From contig DCCG01000018.1 of the NCBI GenBank assembly GCA_002314145.1, positions 1 to 49,072 of the forward strand: 49,072 nucleotides of DNA, written 5' to 3'. Of this stretch, positions 16,734 through 23,895 are shown in pieces (position 1 is the first letter of the stretch; each line of letters begins with the position of its first letter). The notes below the pieces were generated by a model. The model did no database searches, was not told the DNA's origin, and worked only from the letters and a program-made list of their open reading frames with translations. The DNA comes from Thalassolituus sp. UBA1087. Its GTDB lineage: Bacteria > Pseudomonadota > Gammaproteobacteria > Pseudomonadales > Oceanobacteraceae. The translations under genes and the position numbers were made by a program.

Positions 16734-17010
16734 CATACGGACAGCAGCGAACAATAAAAATAAAAAACGCCGCGTCCGGAACCGGCCCACAATAAAAATA
16801 ATAAAGGGCCGGTAACGCCGCCCGGGACAACAACAACAAAAAGTCCGGGCACGTTATGAACACACTGTTTTGAATGTGCCGTTCTGATGAGGTCACAATA
16901 AGAATAATAACGGCCCACGGATCAGTTCATTCAAAACAGTCGGTTCACCCCGGGAAAACAACAACAAGAACAGGGATTGCCATAAAGTCGCCACGAGCGG
17001 CTTTTTGTTT
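16734..17010 (+). ncRNA. crcZ: CrcZ-like CA-motif regulatory RNA, copy 2
   Basis: Predicted RNA of about 275 nt. Five A-rich CA motifs: 16750-16767, 16789-16805, 16827-16842, 16895-16910 and 16955-16972 (for example ACAACAACAACAAAAA). Motif 2 sits in the loop of a perfect 7-bp stem CCGGCCC/GGGCCGG, and motif 3 in a stem of CCCGGGAC with GTCCGGG. Motif 4 is enclosed by a long-range 13-bp pair, ACTGTTTTGAATG (16864) with CATTCAAAACAGT (16928). This repeated presentation of Hfq-binding A-runs on GC stems strongly supports an Hfq/Crc-titrating RNA. The position directly before pcnB equals that of Pseudomonas crcZ. Confidence 0.85.
16984..17010 (+). terminator. Terminator of CA-motif RNA 2
   Basis: AAGTCGC and GCGGCTT pair (one G-U) around CACGA, followed by TTTTTGTTT. 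It lies about 110 bp upstream of pcnB, so read-through could supply pcnB. Confidence 0.75.
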
Positions 17011-17122
17011 GCCTGAACACTGGTTTCCAGGGTTGCCAGCGGCAGGTTACGGCGTAAACATTTATTTGTTACCTCCCAGGAGGTACACTTCCGGCCTTCT
17101 TTTTCACCCAAGCGAAAGCATT

Positions 17123-18487
17123 TTGATAAAATCCTTAACAGATACTGTTAAAGCAGGCTTCAAACGTCTCTCCGGTAACAACCGCAGCCAGGCTCAGGCG
17201 CCGCTGACCGTGATCCCGCGGGACCAGCACCAGATCAGCCGCAGTAACATCAGCGAAAGTGCGCTGAAGGTACTCTATCGCCTGAATAAAGCCGGCCACC
17301 AGGCCCTGTTGGTGGGTGGCGGTGTGCGCGATACGCTGCTGGGTCTGCACCCCAAGGATTTTGATGTGGCGACCGACGCCACGCCGGAGCAGGTGAACCA
17401 GCTGTTCCGCAATTCCCGCCTGATTGGCCGCCGCTTCAAGCTGGTACACGTGGTATTTGGCCGCGAAGTCATCGAAGTAGCGACTTTCCGGGCGCCGCCT
17501 TCAGACAGCCATTCTGATAAAGTGGCCGCCACCGGTGACCAGGGCATGATCCTGCGTGACAACGTCTATGGCAGCAAAGATGAAGACGCCATGCGCCGTG
17601 ATTTCACGGTGAATGCACTCTACTACGACATTGCTGATTTCAGTGTCCACGCCTACGCCGGTGGCTGGGATGATCTGCAGAACAAACGCCTGCGTCTGAT
17701 TGGCGATCCGGAAACCCGTTACCGCGAAGACCCGGTGCGTATGCTGCGGGCGGTGCGCTTCGCAGCCAAACTTGGGTTCAATATTGAAGCTCAGACAGCC
17801 GAACCGATTCCGGTGATGGCGCCTCTGCTGGAGCAGATTCCGGCCGCACGGCTGTTCGAAGAAGTCCTGAAGCTGTTTCTGCACGGTAATGCACTGGATA
17901 CCCTGCGTCTGCTGCGCGAATACAACCTGTTCGGCGCGCTGTTTCCGGCCACCGAACAGTGTCTGCGCGAAGACCCGCAGGCACTCACCATGGCCGAAAA
18001 TACCATGCGTAACACCGATGACCGCATCCGCGCGGGTAAATCGGTAACACCTTACTTCTTTATGGCAGCCCTGATGTGGGCACCGCTGATCCGGGTAAGA
18101 GACGAATTTCAGGCGGCCGGCATGGCACCTCATCCTGCCACACAGAAAGCCGCTGATCGCATCATGTCGCAGCAACTGCAGAGCACCTCGATTCCGAAGC
18201 GTTTCTCCATTCCGATGCGTGAAATCTGGGAGCTGCAGCTGCGCCTGGCAAAAACCCAGAGCCGCAAAGCCACCGAGCTGCTGACCCATCCGCGTTTCCG
18301 CGCCGCCTACGACTTTGTGCTGCTGCGCGAGCAATCCGGTGAAGACCTGAAAGGCATGGGGAAATTCTGGACCCGCCTGCAACAGGAACATCCGGACCTG
18401 ATTCCTGCCCGTGGCCGCAGTGAACGCGACGATGGCTCACGTAAACGCCGCAGACCGCCGCGTAAACGCAACAACCGTCGTCCCTGA
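17123..18487 (+). CDS. pcnB: Poly(A) polymerase I
   Basis: 454 aa. Adds 3' poly(A) tails that promote RNA decay. Nucleotidyltransferase core with GGGVRDTLLG and the metal-binding DFDVATDA; the family lead-in VIPRDQHQISR...ALKVLYRLNKAGH matches E. coli PcnB closely; RNA-binding module RYREDPVRMLRAVRF; very basic tail KRRRPPRKRNNRRP. The open frame has no ATG near the family N-terminus: the candidates are TTG at 17123 or the ATT just before it at 17120, without a strong Shine-Dalgarno sequence. E. coli pcnB is known to start at AUU, so a deliberately weak start seems conserved. folK follows 19 bp later. Confidence 0.93.
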   Translation: MIKSLTDTVKAGFKRLSGNNRSQAQAPLTVIPRDQHQISRSNISESALKVLYRLNKAGHQALLVGGGVRDTLLGLHPKDFDVATDATPEQVNQLFRNSRLIGRRFKLVHVVFGREVIEVATFRAPPSDSHSDKVAATGDQGMILRDNVYGSKDEDAMRRDFTVNALYYDIADFSVHAYAGGWDDLQNKRLRLIGDPETRYREDPVRMLRAVRFAAKLGFNIEAQTAEPIPVMAPLLEQIPAARLFEEVLKLFLHGNALDTLRLLREYNLFGALFPATEQCLREDPQALTMAENTMRNTDDRIRAGKSVTPYFFMAALMWAPLIRVRDEFQAAGMAPHPATQKAADRIMSQQLQSTSIPKRFSIPMREIWELQLRLAKTQSRKATELLTHPRFRAAYDFVLLREQSGEDLKGMGKFWTRLQQEHPDLIPARGRSERDDGSRKRRRPPRKRNNRRP

Positions 18488-18506
18488 CAGCCCTAAGAGT
18501 AAGACT

Positions 18507-19001
18507 ATGACACTGTGTTACATCGGGCTGGGAGCCAACCTGAACAACCCGGCAGAACAGATCGTGACCGCGCTGCAAGCCCTGGACAAAATGCCGCACT
18601 GCCGGTTAACCGCCTGGTCCTCGCTGTACGGCAGTAAACCGCTTGGTCCCCAGGATCAGCCGGACTACATGAACGCCGTCGCGGCGCTGGAAACGGAACT
18701 GCAACCGGAAGCCCTGCTGGATGCCCTCAAGCAGCAGGAAGACAACCAGGGGCGGGTCAAACTGCGCCACTGGGGTGAGCGCACTATTGATCTGGACATC
18801 CTGCTGTACGGTGATCAGGTATACCAGTCCGATCGTCTGACAATTCCACACAGGGAGATGTGTAACCGCAGTTTTGTGGTGTTACCTCTGCTGGAAATTG
18901 CCCCGCAACTGATTCTGCCGGACGGCAGGAAACTCGCGGCTCTGGAGCCAGAATTCAGCGGCGAAATCCAGCGTATAAGCGTATTGATGGTTGACTTATA
19001 A
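18507..19001 (+). CDS. folK: 2-amino-4-hydroxy-6-hydroxymethyldihydropteridine pyrophosphokinase
   Basis: 164 aa HPPK, which transfers pyrophosphate from ATP to 6-hydroxymethyl-dihydropterin in folate synthesis. Motifs: CYIGLGANLNNP at the N-terminus, LYGSKPLGPQDQPDYMNAV, and the metal/ATP signature ERTIDLDILLYGD, then IPHREMCNRSFVVLPLLEIAP. The start at 18507 matches the family N-terminus; the frame is open into pcnB but is not used there. The usual pcnB-folK-panB order is preserved. Confidence 0.95.
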   Translation: MTLCYIGLGANLNNPAEQIVTALQALDKMPHCRLTAWSSLYGSKPLGPQDQPDYMNAVAALETELQPEALLDALKQQEDNQGRVKLRHWGERTIDLDILLYGDQVYQSDRLTIPHREMCNRSFVVLPLLEIAPQLILPDGRKLAALEPEFSGEIQRISVLMVDL

Positions 19002-19053
19002 CTACCAATCCGCACCATACGCCCACTTGGGCCTAAACCGGAGACCCTGAAGC

Positions 19054-19863
19054 ATGAACCCGATCAGTATCCGCTCACTGCAGACCAAAAAAGCCAACGG
19101 TGAAAAGTTTGCGACGTTAACGGCTTACGATGCGACCTTCGCCAAGCTGGCCTCAGACGCTGGTGTTGAAGTTCTGCTGGTTGGAGATTCCCTGGGCAAT
19201 GTTTTACAGGGCCACGACAGTACCCTGCCGGTCAGTGTCGCAGACATGGCTTACCATACCGCCTGTGTGGCCCGCGGCAACCGCCGCTCACAGACGCCGG
19301 CGCTGATTATGACCGACCTGCCCTTTATGAGTTACGCCACCCTGGAGCAGGGGCTGGAAAGCGCCCGTGCGGTGATGCAGGCCGGTGCCCATATGGTCAA
19401 ACTGGAAGGTGACGACAACCTGTTGCCGATTACCGCTGCCCTGTCCTCTCAGGGCGTACCTGTGTGCGCCCATCTGGGACTGACGCCGCAGTTTGTAAAC
19501 AAATTTGGTGGTTACCGGGTGCAGGGGCGTGACAGCCACGCCGCGGATGCCATGGTCGCCAACGCAGCAGCACTGGCAGAAGCCGGTGCCGACAGTATTC
19601 TGCTGGAGTGTGTACCCAATCCTCTGGCCGAACGTATTACTCAATCTGTGGATGTGCCGGTCATCGGCATCGGCGCCGGTCAAGCCACCGACGCACAGGT
19701 TTTGGTTATGCATGACATGCTGGGGCTGAAAATTGGCCGCATGCCGAAGTTCGTAAAGAATTTTCTTACTGACGGCCGCAACGTACAGCAGGCGTTCAGC
19801 GCTTACGTTGACGAAGTAAAAAGTGGCCAGTTTCCATCTGACGAATACAGTTTCAGCGAATGA
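19054..19863 (+). CDS. panB: 3-methyl-2-oxobutanoate hydroxymethyltransferase
   Basis: 269 aa TIM-barrel enzyme making ketopantoate from 2-oxoisovalerate and methylene-tetrahydrofolate, the first committed step to pantothenate. Family segments: LTAYDATFAKLASDAGVEVLLVGDSLGNVLQGHDSTLPV (key D and GDS residues at about 22-47), KLEGD near residue 112, CAHLGLTPQ, LLECVP and GIGAGQATDAQVLVMHDMLG. GGAG precedes the ATG by 10 nt. The stop overlaps the panC start (ATGA), so the two are translationally coupled. Confidence 0.96.
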   Translation: MNPISIRSLQTKKANGEKFATLTAYDATFAKLASDAGVEVLLVGDSLGNVLQGHDSTLPVSVADMAYHTACVARGNRRSQTPALIMTDLPFMSYATLEQGLESARAVMQAGAHMVKLEGDDNLLPITAALSSQGVPVCAHLGLTPQFVNKFGGYRVQGRDSHAADAMVANAAALAEAGADSILLECVPNPLAERITQSVDVPVIGIGAGQATDAQVLVMHDMLGLKIGRMPKFVKNFLTDGRNVQQAFSAYVDEVKSGQFPSDEYSFSE

Positions 19864-20726
19864 TTACAGTACATACAATCCGCGAACTGCGAGAGCAGGT
19901 ACGCGAAGCCCGTCAACAGGGCCGCCGTATCGGTTTTGTACCGACCATGGGCAATCTGCATGATGGCCATATCAGTCTGGTGAACAACGCCAGACAACGT
20001 GAATGTTTCGTCGTGGCCAGTATTTTTGTGAATCCACTGCAATTCGATGACCCGGACGATCTGGCGCGCTACCCGCGCACCCTGGATCAGGATCAGAACA
20101 TGCTCGCGGCGGCCGGCTGCGACCTGCTGTTCGCCCCGGACGTCAACGAAATGTATCCGGAAGGCCAGGACCGCCAGACCATTATCCACGTACCGGAAGT
20201 CTCCGAGGGCCTGTGCGGCGGCAGCCGTCCGGGGCATTTCGACGGCGTCGCTACCGTGGTGAATAAACTGTTCAATATGGTCCAGCCAGACATGGCCTTT
20301 TTCGGCGAGAAAGATTTCCAGCAGGTCGCCGTGATCAAAAAAATGGTGGCCGATCTGTGTATGCCGGTTGAAATCGTACCGGTTGCTATCAAACGTGCGG
20401 ACGACGGTCTGGCACTGAGCTCCCGCAATGGCTATCTGACAGAACAGGAGCGGGAGCAGGCCAAAGGTCTGTATCAGACGCTGCAGGAAATCGCCGATGA
20501 TTTCCGCGCCCACAAAGATATCGAGCAGACCCTGAAAACCGCGCGCGAACGTCTTGATCAGCGCGGTTTCCGCACCGATTATCTGGAAATCCGCCGCACC
20601 TCCGACCTGGCCCCGGCCACCGCCGAGGACGATTCCGTGGTGATTCTCGGAGCTGCCTACATCGGCAAAGCCCGTCTGATTGATAATCTGCTGATCGATA
20701 ACCTGACCATCACACTTAATCCATAA
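19860..20726 (+). CDS. panC: Pantothenate synthetase
   Basis: 288 aa adenylate-forming ligase joining pantoate and beta-alanine. Motifs: FVPTMGNLHDGHISLV (the HIGH-like HDGH), SIFVNPLQFD, FDGVATVVNKLFNMVQPD, FFGEKDFQQ, and the KMSKS-equivalent loop LALSSRNGYL. Length is standard. It works with PanB upstream and PanD downstream; a 72-bp gap with a separate strong Shine-Dalgarno sequence precedes panD. Confidence 0.96.
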   Translation: MITVHTIRELREQVREARQQGRRIGFVPTMGNLHDGHISLVNNARQRECFVVASIFVNPLQFDDPDDLARYPRTLDQDQNMLAAAGCDLLFAPDVNEMYPEGQDRQTIIHVPEVSEGLCGGSRPGHFDGVATVVNKLFNMVQPDMAFFGEKDFQQVAVIKKMVADLCMPVEIVPVAIKRADDGLALSSRNGYLTEQEREQAKGLYQTLQEIADDFRAHKDIEQTLKTARERLDQRGFRTDYLEIRRTSDLAPATAEDDSVVILGAAYIGKARLIDNLLIDNLTITLNP

Positions 20727-20798
20727 TCCGGTGGCGGCAGACAGCGACCCGCACAGACGCCGCCCCACCCACACAGTGACAACAATAAGGGGGATTTC

Positions 20799-21179
20799 AT
20801 GCAAAGCATTATGCTGAAAGCCAAGCTGCACCAGGCACGGGTGACCCACGCCGTTCTTAATTACGAAGGCTCCTGCGCCATTGATGGCGAACTGCTGGAG
20901 CTTGCCGGTATGCGCGAGTTTGAACAGATTCAGATTTATAACATCGACAACGGCAAACGCTTCACCACCTACATCATCCGTGGCGAAGACGGCTCCGGCA
21001 TGATTTCCGTTAACGGCGCCGCAGCACATCAGGCCGATGTCGGCGACCGCATCATCATCTGTGCCTACGGCAATTACGATGACAGTGAACTGGCCGGCTT
21101 TAAGCCGAAAATGGTGTATCTGAACGAAGACAACAGCGTCAGTCACACCAGTTTTGATATCCCGGTGCAGGTTGCCTGA
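20799..21179 (+). CDS. panD: Aspartate 1-decarboxylase proenzyme
   Basis: 126 aa pyruvoyl enzyme making beta-alanine from aspartate. The self-cleavage site is Gly24-Ser25 in NYEGSCAIDG, where Ser25 becomes the pyruvoyl cofactor; Tyr and Arg/Lys active-site residues lie in the beta-barrel (ANGE-type region replaced here by FEQIQIYNIDNGKRF). Self-cleavage usually needs an accessory protein (PanZ/PanM) in some enterics, not seen here. GGGGG lies 8 nt before the ATG. It closes the panBCD operon, followed by a terminator. Confidence 0.95.
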   Translation: MQSIMLKAKLHQARVTHAVLNYEGSCAIDGELLELAGMREFEQIQIYNIDNGKRFTTYIIRGEDGSGMISVNGAAAHQADVGDRIIICAYGNYDDSELAGFKPKMVYLNEDNSVSHTSFDIPVQVA

Positions 21180-21201
21180 AGCAACCGACATACGGACACA
21201 G

Positions 21202-21228
21202 AAAGCCGCCCGGATGGCGGCTTTTTTA
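21202..21228 (+). terminator. Terminator of the panBCD operon
   Basis: AAAGCCGCC and GGCGGCTTT form a 9-bp stem around CGGAT, followed by six T. Confidence 0.9.
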
Positions 21229-21357
21229 TTGCCTGAACAGCCTTCCTGACCCATCCCTTCTTCTGCCCGCTACCCGCTGTGGCCAATCCTGACCTTTTTT
21301 GCCCGCTGCTGCCGCCTTCCGTATACTCAAAGCAAAATGGTTATTCAAGGATACGCT

Positions 21358-23016
21358 ATGTCTGTCTCAGGAAGTCTTACGCAATCGGACAGCTGGAAGT
21401 CACTGCACAAGCATTATGATGAGATAAAAAGTCAGCACATGCGCGACTGGTTTGCCGCCGATCCCAATCGCTTTGAACGCTTCCACACAGAAGCGGCCGG
21501 TCTCTCCCTCGATTATTCCAAAAACCGCATTAACGAAGACACCATGCACCTGCTGCTGCGCCTGGCACAGGAAAGAAACCTGCCCGCCCAGATCGACAGT
21601 ATGTTCACCGGCGAAGCCATTAACCGCAGCGAACAGCGCCCGGCCCTGCACACCGCCCTGCGCAATTACAGTGACCGGCCGATTCTGGTAGATGGCCAGG
21701 ACATCATGCCAGAGATCCGCGATACCGTGCATCGCATGGAAGAATTCTGCTGGAAAGTGCGCCGTAATCAATGGCGTGGCTACAGCAACAAACCTTTTAC
21801 CGACGTAGTATCCATCGGTATCGGCGGTTCATTCCTGGGACCAAAACTGGCCTCCAGCGCCCTGAAACCCTACTGGGACAGCCGCCTGAACATCCACTAT
21901 CTGGCTAATATTGATGGCTCCCACATTACCGAAATTCTCAAGCGTCTGGACCCGGCCACCACGCTGTTTATTATTCAGTCGAAATCCTTCGGTACTCAGG
22001 AAACCCTGAAAAATGCCACCGCCTGCCGGCAGTGGTTTCTGGATAACGGCGGTACTGAAGAAGACCTGCCAAAACATTTCAGCGCTGTGTCATCCAACGT
22101 CGAAAAAGCCAAAGCCTTTGGCATCGACGAAGACAATATTTTTCCTATGTGGGACTGGGTCGGCGGCCGTTATTCATTATGGTCGGCCATTGGTTTGCCT
22201 CTGGCACTGGCCATTGGTATTGATAACTTCCGCGATTTATTACGCGGCGCCTACAAAATGGACGAGCATTTCCGCACTGCACCACTGGCGCAGAATATGC
22301 CGGTCATTATGGCTCTGCTGGGCGTCTGGTACGTTAACTTTTTTGGCGTCAATTCCCACGCCATTCTGCCTTACGACCATTATCTGCGTTCTCTGCCCGC
22401 GCACCTGCAGCAACTGGATATGGAGAGTAACGGTAAATCCATCACCATTGATGGCAACCAGGTAGACTATGATACCGGTCCCGTTATCTGGGGTGGGGTT
22501 GGTACCAATGGCCAGCACGCTTTCCATCAGCTGCTGCATCAGGGCACCCATTTCTCGCCCTGTGATTTTATCATGCCCATGTGCAGCCATAACCCCATCG
22601 ACAATTTCCACGCCATGCTGGTATCTAACTGCCTCAGTCAGAGCCAGGCATTACTGCAGGGGAAATCCGAAGACGAAGCCATTGCCGAACTCGTTGCCTC
22701 CGGTATGAGCAAAGCCGAAGCCATCGTTCTGGCGCCGCAGAAAGTGATTCCCGGAAACCGTCCCAGCAACACCATTTATTTTCCCAAAGCCACACCACAG
22801 ACAGTGGGGGCACTGATCGCCCTTTACGAACATAAGGTCGCCGCCCAGGGATTCCTGTGGGGCATTAACTCCTTTGACCAATGGGGCGTGGAACTGGGTA
22901 AACAACTGGGCAGCAAAGTATTGGGCGCACTGGAATCCGACGCCATCCCCGAAGACTTCGACGGTTCCACCAACGGCTTGGTAAGAGCCTTCCATCAGAT
23001 GCAGAATTTATTGTAA
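21358..23016 (+). CDS. pgi: Glucose-6-phosphate isomerase
   Basis: 552 aa. Interconverts glucose-6-phosphate and fructose-6-phosphate. Signatures: VSIGIGGSFLGPK, the phosphate-binding IQSKSFGTQET, the PGI signature GGRYSLWSAIGLPLA, the catalytic Glu/His region GGVGTNGQHAFHQLLHQG, and the C-terminal signature GINSFDQWGVELGK. The start at 21358 (MSVSGSLTQ) has AAGGA about 7 nt upstream; an in-frame ATG at 21337 lacks one. It is the last gene of the conserved cbr-pan-pgi block and carries its own terminator. Confidence 0.96.
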   Translation: MSVSGSLTQSDSWKSLHKHYDEIKSQHMRDWFAADPNRFERFHTEAAGLSLDYSKNRINEDTMHLLLRLAQERNLPAQIDSMFTGEAINRSEQRPALHTALRNYSDRPILVDGQDIMPEIRDTVHRMEEFCWKVRRNQWRGYSNKPFTDVVSIGIGGSFLGPKLASSALKPYWDSRLNIHYLANIDGSHITEILKRLDPATTLFIIQSKSFGTQETLKNATACRQWFLDNGGTEEDLPKHFSAVSSNVEKAKAFGIDEDNIFPMWDWVGGRYSLWSAIGLPLALAIGIDNFRDLLRGAYKMDEHFRTAPLAQNMPVIMALLGVWYVNFFGVNSHAILPYDHYLRSLPAHLQQLDMESNGKSITIDGNQVDYDTGPVIWGGVGTNGQHAFHQLLHQGTHFSPCDFIMPMCSHNPIDNFHAMLVSNCLSQSQALLQGKSEDEAIAELVASGMSKAEAIVLAPQKVIPGNRPSNTIYFPKATPQTVGALIALYEHKVAAQGFLWGINSFDQWGVELGKQLGSKVLGALESDAIPEDFDGSTNGLVRAFHQMQNLL

Positions 23017-23049
23017 CAACGCACCAAAGTAGCGTGCTCCGAAAAAATA

Positions 23050-23080
23050 AAAAAGCCGGATTGTATTTATCCGGCTTTTT
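23050..23080. terminator. Bidirectional terminator between pgi and the HTH gene
   Basis: AAAAAGCCGGA and TCCGGCTTTTT form a perfect 11-bp stem with A-run and T-run on opposite sides, serving pgi (+) and the convergent small HTH gene (-). Confidence 0.9.
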
Positions 23081-23086
23081 TATTGC

Positions 23087-23335
23087 TCAGGAAGAGGCTT
23101 TTTTCGTTAACGGGCTGACCTGCCCGGACTCCGGTAATTCCTTACCGGTTACCAGCCAGTAAGCGTAATCTGGCCATACATCAATTAAAGCCTCGACCTC
23201 ATTCATGGACAAACGGGCGCGCTTATTCATAACCGAATTCCATCTGCTTTCGGGAATTCCTGTGAGACCAGCCAACTCTCGTCTGGTTTTTCTCTCAAGG
23301 CTCAATAATAAGTCGATTCTTTCTAACGAATTCAT
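23087..23335 (-). CDS. Small helix-turn-helix protein
   Basis: 82 aa. Residues 5-60 fit a Cro/XRE-like fold: RIDLLLSLERKTRRELAGLTGIPESRWNSVMNKRARLSMNEVEALIDVWPDYAYWL, where TRRELAGLTGIPESRWNSV is the candidate helix-turn-helix. The WPDYAYWLVTGK segment is frequent in prophage-type repressors. Probably a DNA-binding regulator. It diverges from the 98-codon gene at 23494 with a palindrome between them, and lies next to the CRISPR array. The regulatory target is unknown. Confidence 0.65.
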   Translation of the reverse strand: MNSLERIDLLLSLERKTRRELAGLTGIPESRWNSVMNKRARLSMNEVEALIDVWPDYAYWLVTGKELPESGQVSPLTKKASS

Positions 23336-23374
23336 TTTTAATAGCCAAATGATATCTAAACAATACCACCCAGC

Positions 23375-23393
23375 ATTTGCATATAGTGCAAAT
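23375..23393. promoter_or_regulatory. Palindrome in the divergent HTH/98-aa promoter region
   Basis: ATTTGCA-TATAG-TGCAAAT, a perfect 7-bp inverted repeat 40 bp upstream of the HTH gene and about 100 bp upstream of the divergent gene, in an AT-rich stretch. A plausible operator for the HTH protein; not proven. Confidence 0.5.
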
Positions 23394-23493
23394 TAAATGT
23401 AGTATGTTCAAAATTTAAAAACTTAATGCTCAGTTTAAGCATGGTCAGTCAAGCTATCCCAAAGCATCAGCTTCGTAAAGGGAGGGATAGCCT

Positions 23494-23790
23494 ATGCCCG
23501 AAGGAAGATACATGGAACGTAACCAAGCCCCCTCAGCAGAAGCACCATTTGCCAGGCACCATGAACATGCCAATACACCAAGCGATATTCTGCGGGTTGA
23601 ATACCAGCTGGCGCGACGTAATGAACAGACTTGCTATCCGGAATTGCTGCTGCGCTACCTGGTTCTCCTGATTGCCGAAAATAAATCGGCACAGGATCTG
23701 AACATGATCGCTAATGACATCCGCGCTGAACTGAACGACTGGCATATCAGGCAACTACGGGAGAAGCTGCGGCAAACTTTCTCTCTCTGA
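23494..23790 (+). CDS. Hypothetical protein beside the CRISPR array
   Basis: 98 aa, not recognised. It is hydrophilic at the N-terminus (PEGRYMERNQAPSAEAPF) and helical after residue 30, with a Leu-rich stretch (CYPELLLRYLVLLIAENKSA) and a basic C-terminal helix (WHIRQLREKLRQTFSL). GGAGGG lies about 9 nt upstream of the ATG, so it is probably translated. It ends 105 bp before the leader-distal end of the CRISPR array and is divergent from a small HTH gene. No link to CRISPR function can be shown. Confidence 0.55.
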   Translation: MPEGRYMERNQAPSAEAPFARHHEHANTPSDILRVEYQLARRNEQTCYPELLLRYLVLLIAENKSAQDLNMIANDIRAELNDWHIRQLREKLRQTFSL

Positions 23791-23800
23791 GAACAACACC

Positions 23801-23832
23801 GCCGGTAATGTTTCAACGAAGCCATTACCGGC
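23801..23832. repeat. Inverted repeat near the leader-distal array end
   Basis: GCCGGTAATG (23801-23810) is exactly complementary to CATTACCGGC (23823-23832). No T-run follows on either strand. It could end transcription of the 98-codon gene or of the array read from the other side. The rest of 23791-23895 shows no feature. Confidence 0.5.
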
Positions 23833-23895
23833 CCCGCACCGCGCTTACGGGGAACGCTTTCGCCTGTACTACCACCCGCATCCCCGGTATGCCGT

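Noticed and set aside
19803..21254. 483-codon minus-strand ORF
   Set aside because: A long shadow frame antisense to panC and panD, both of which have full family motifs.
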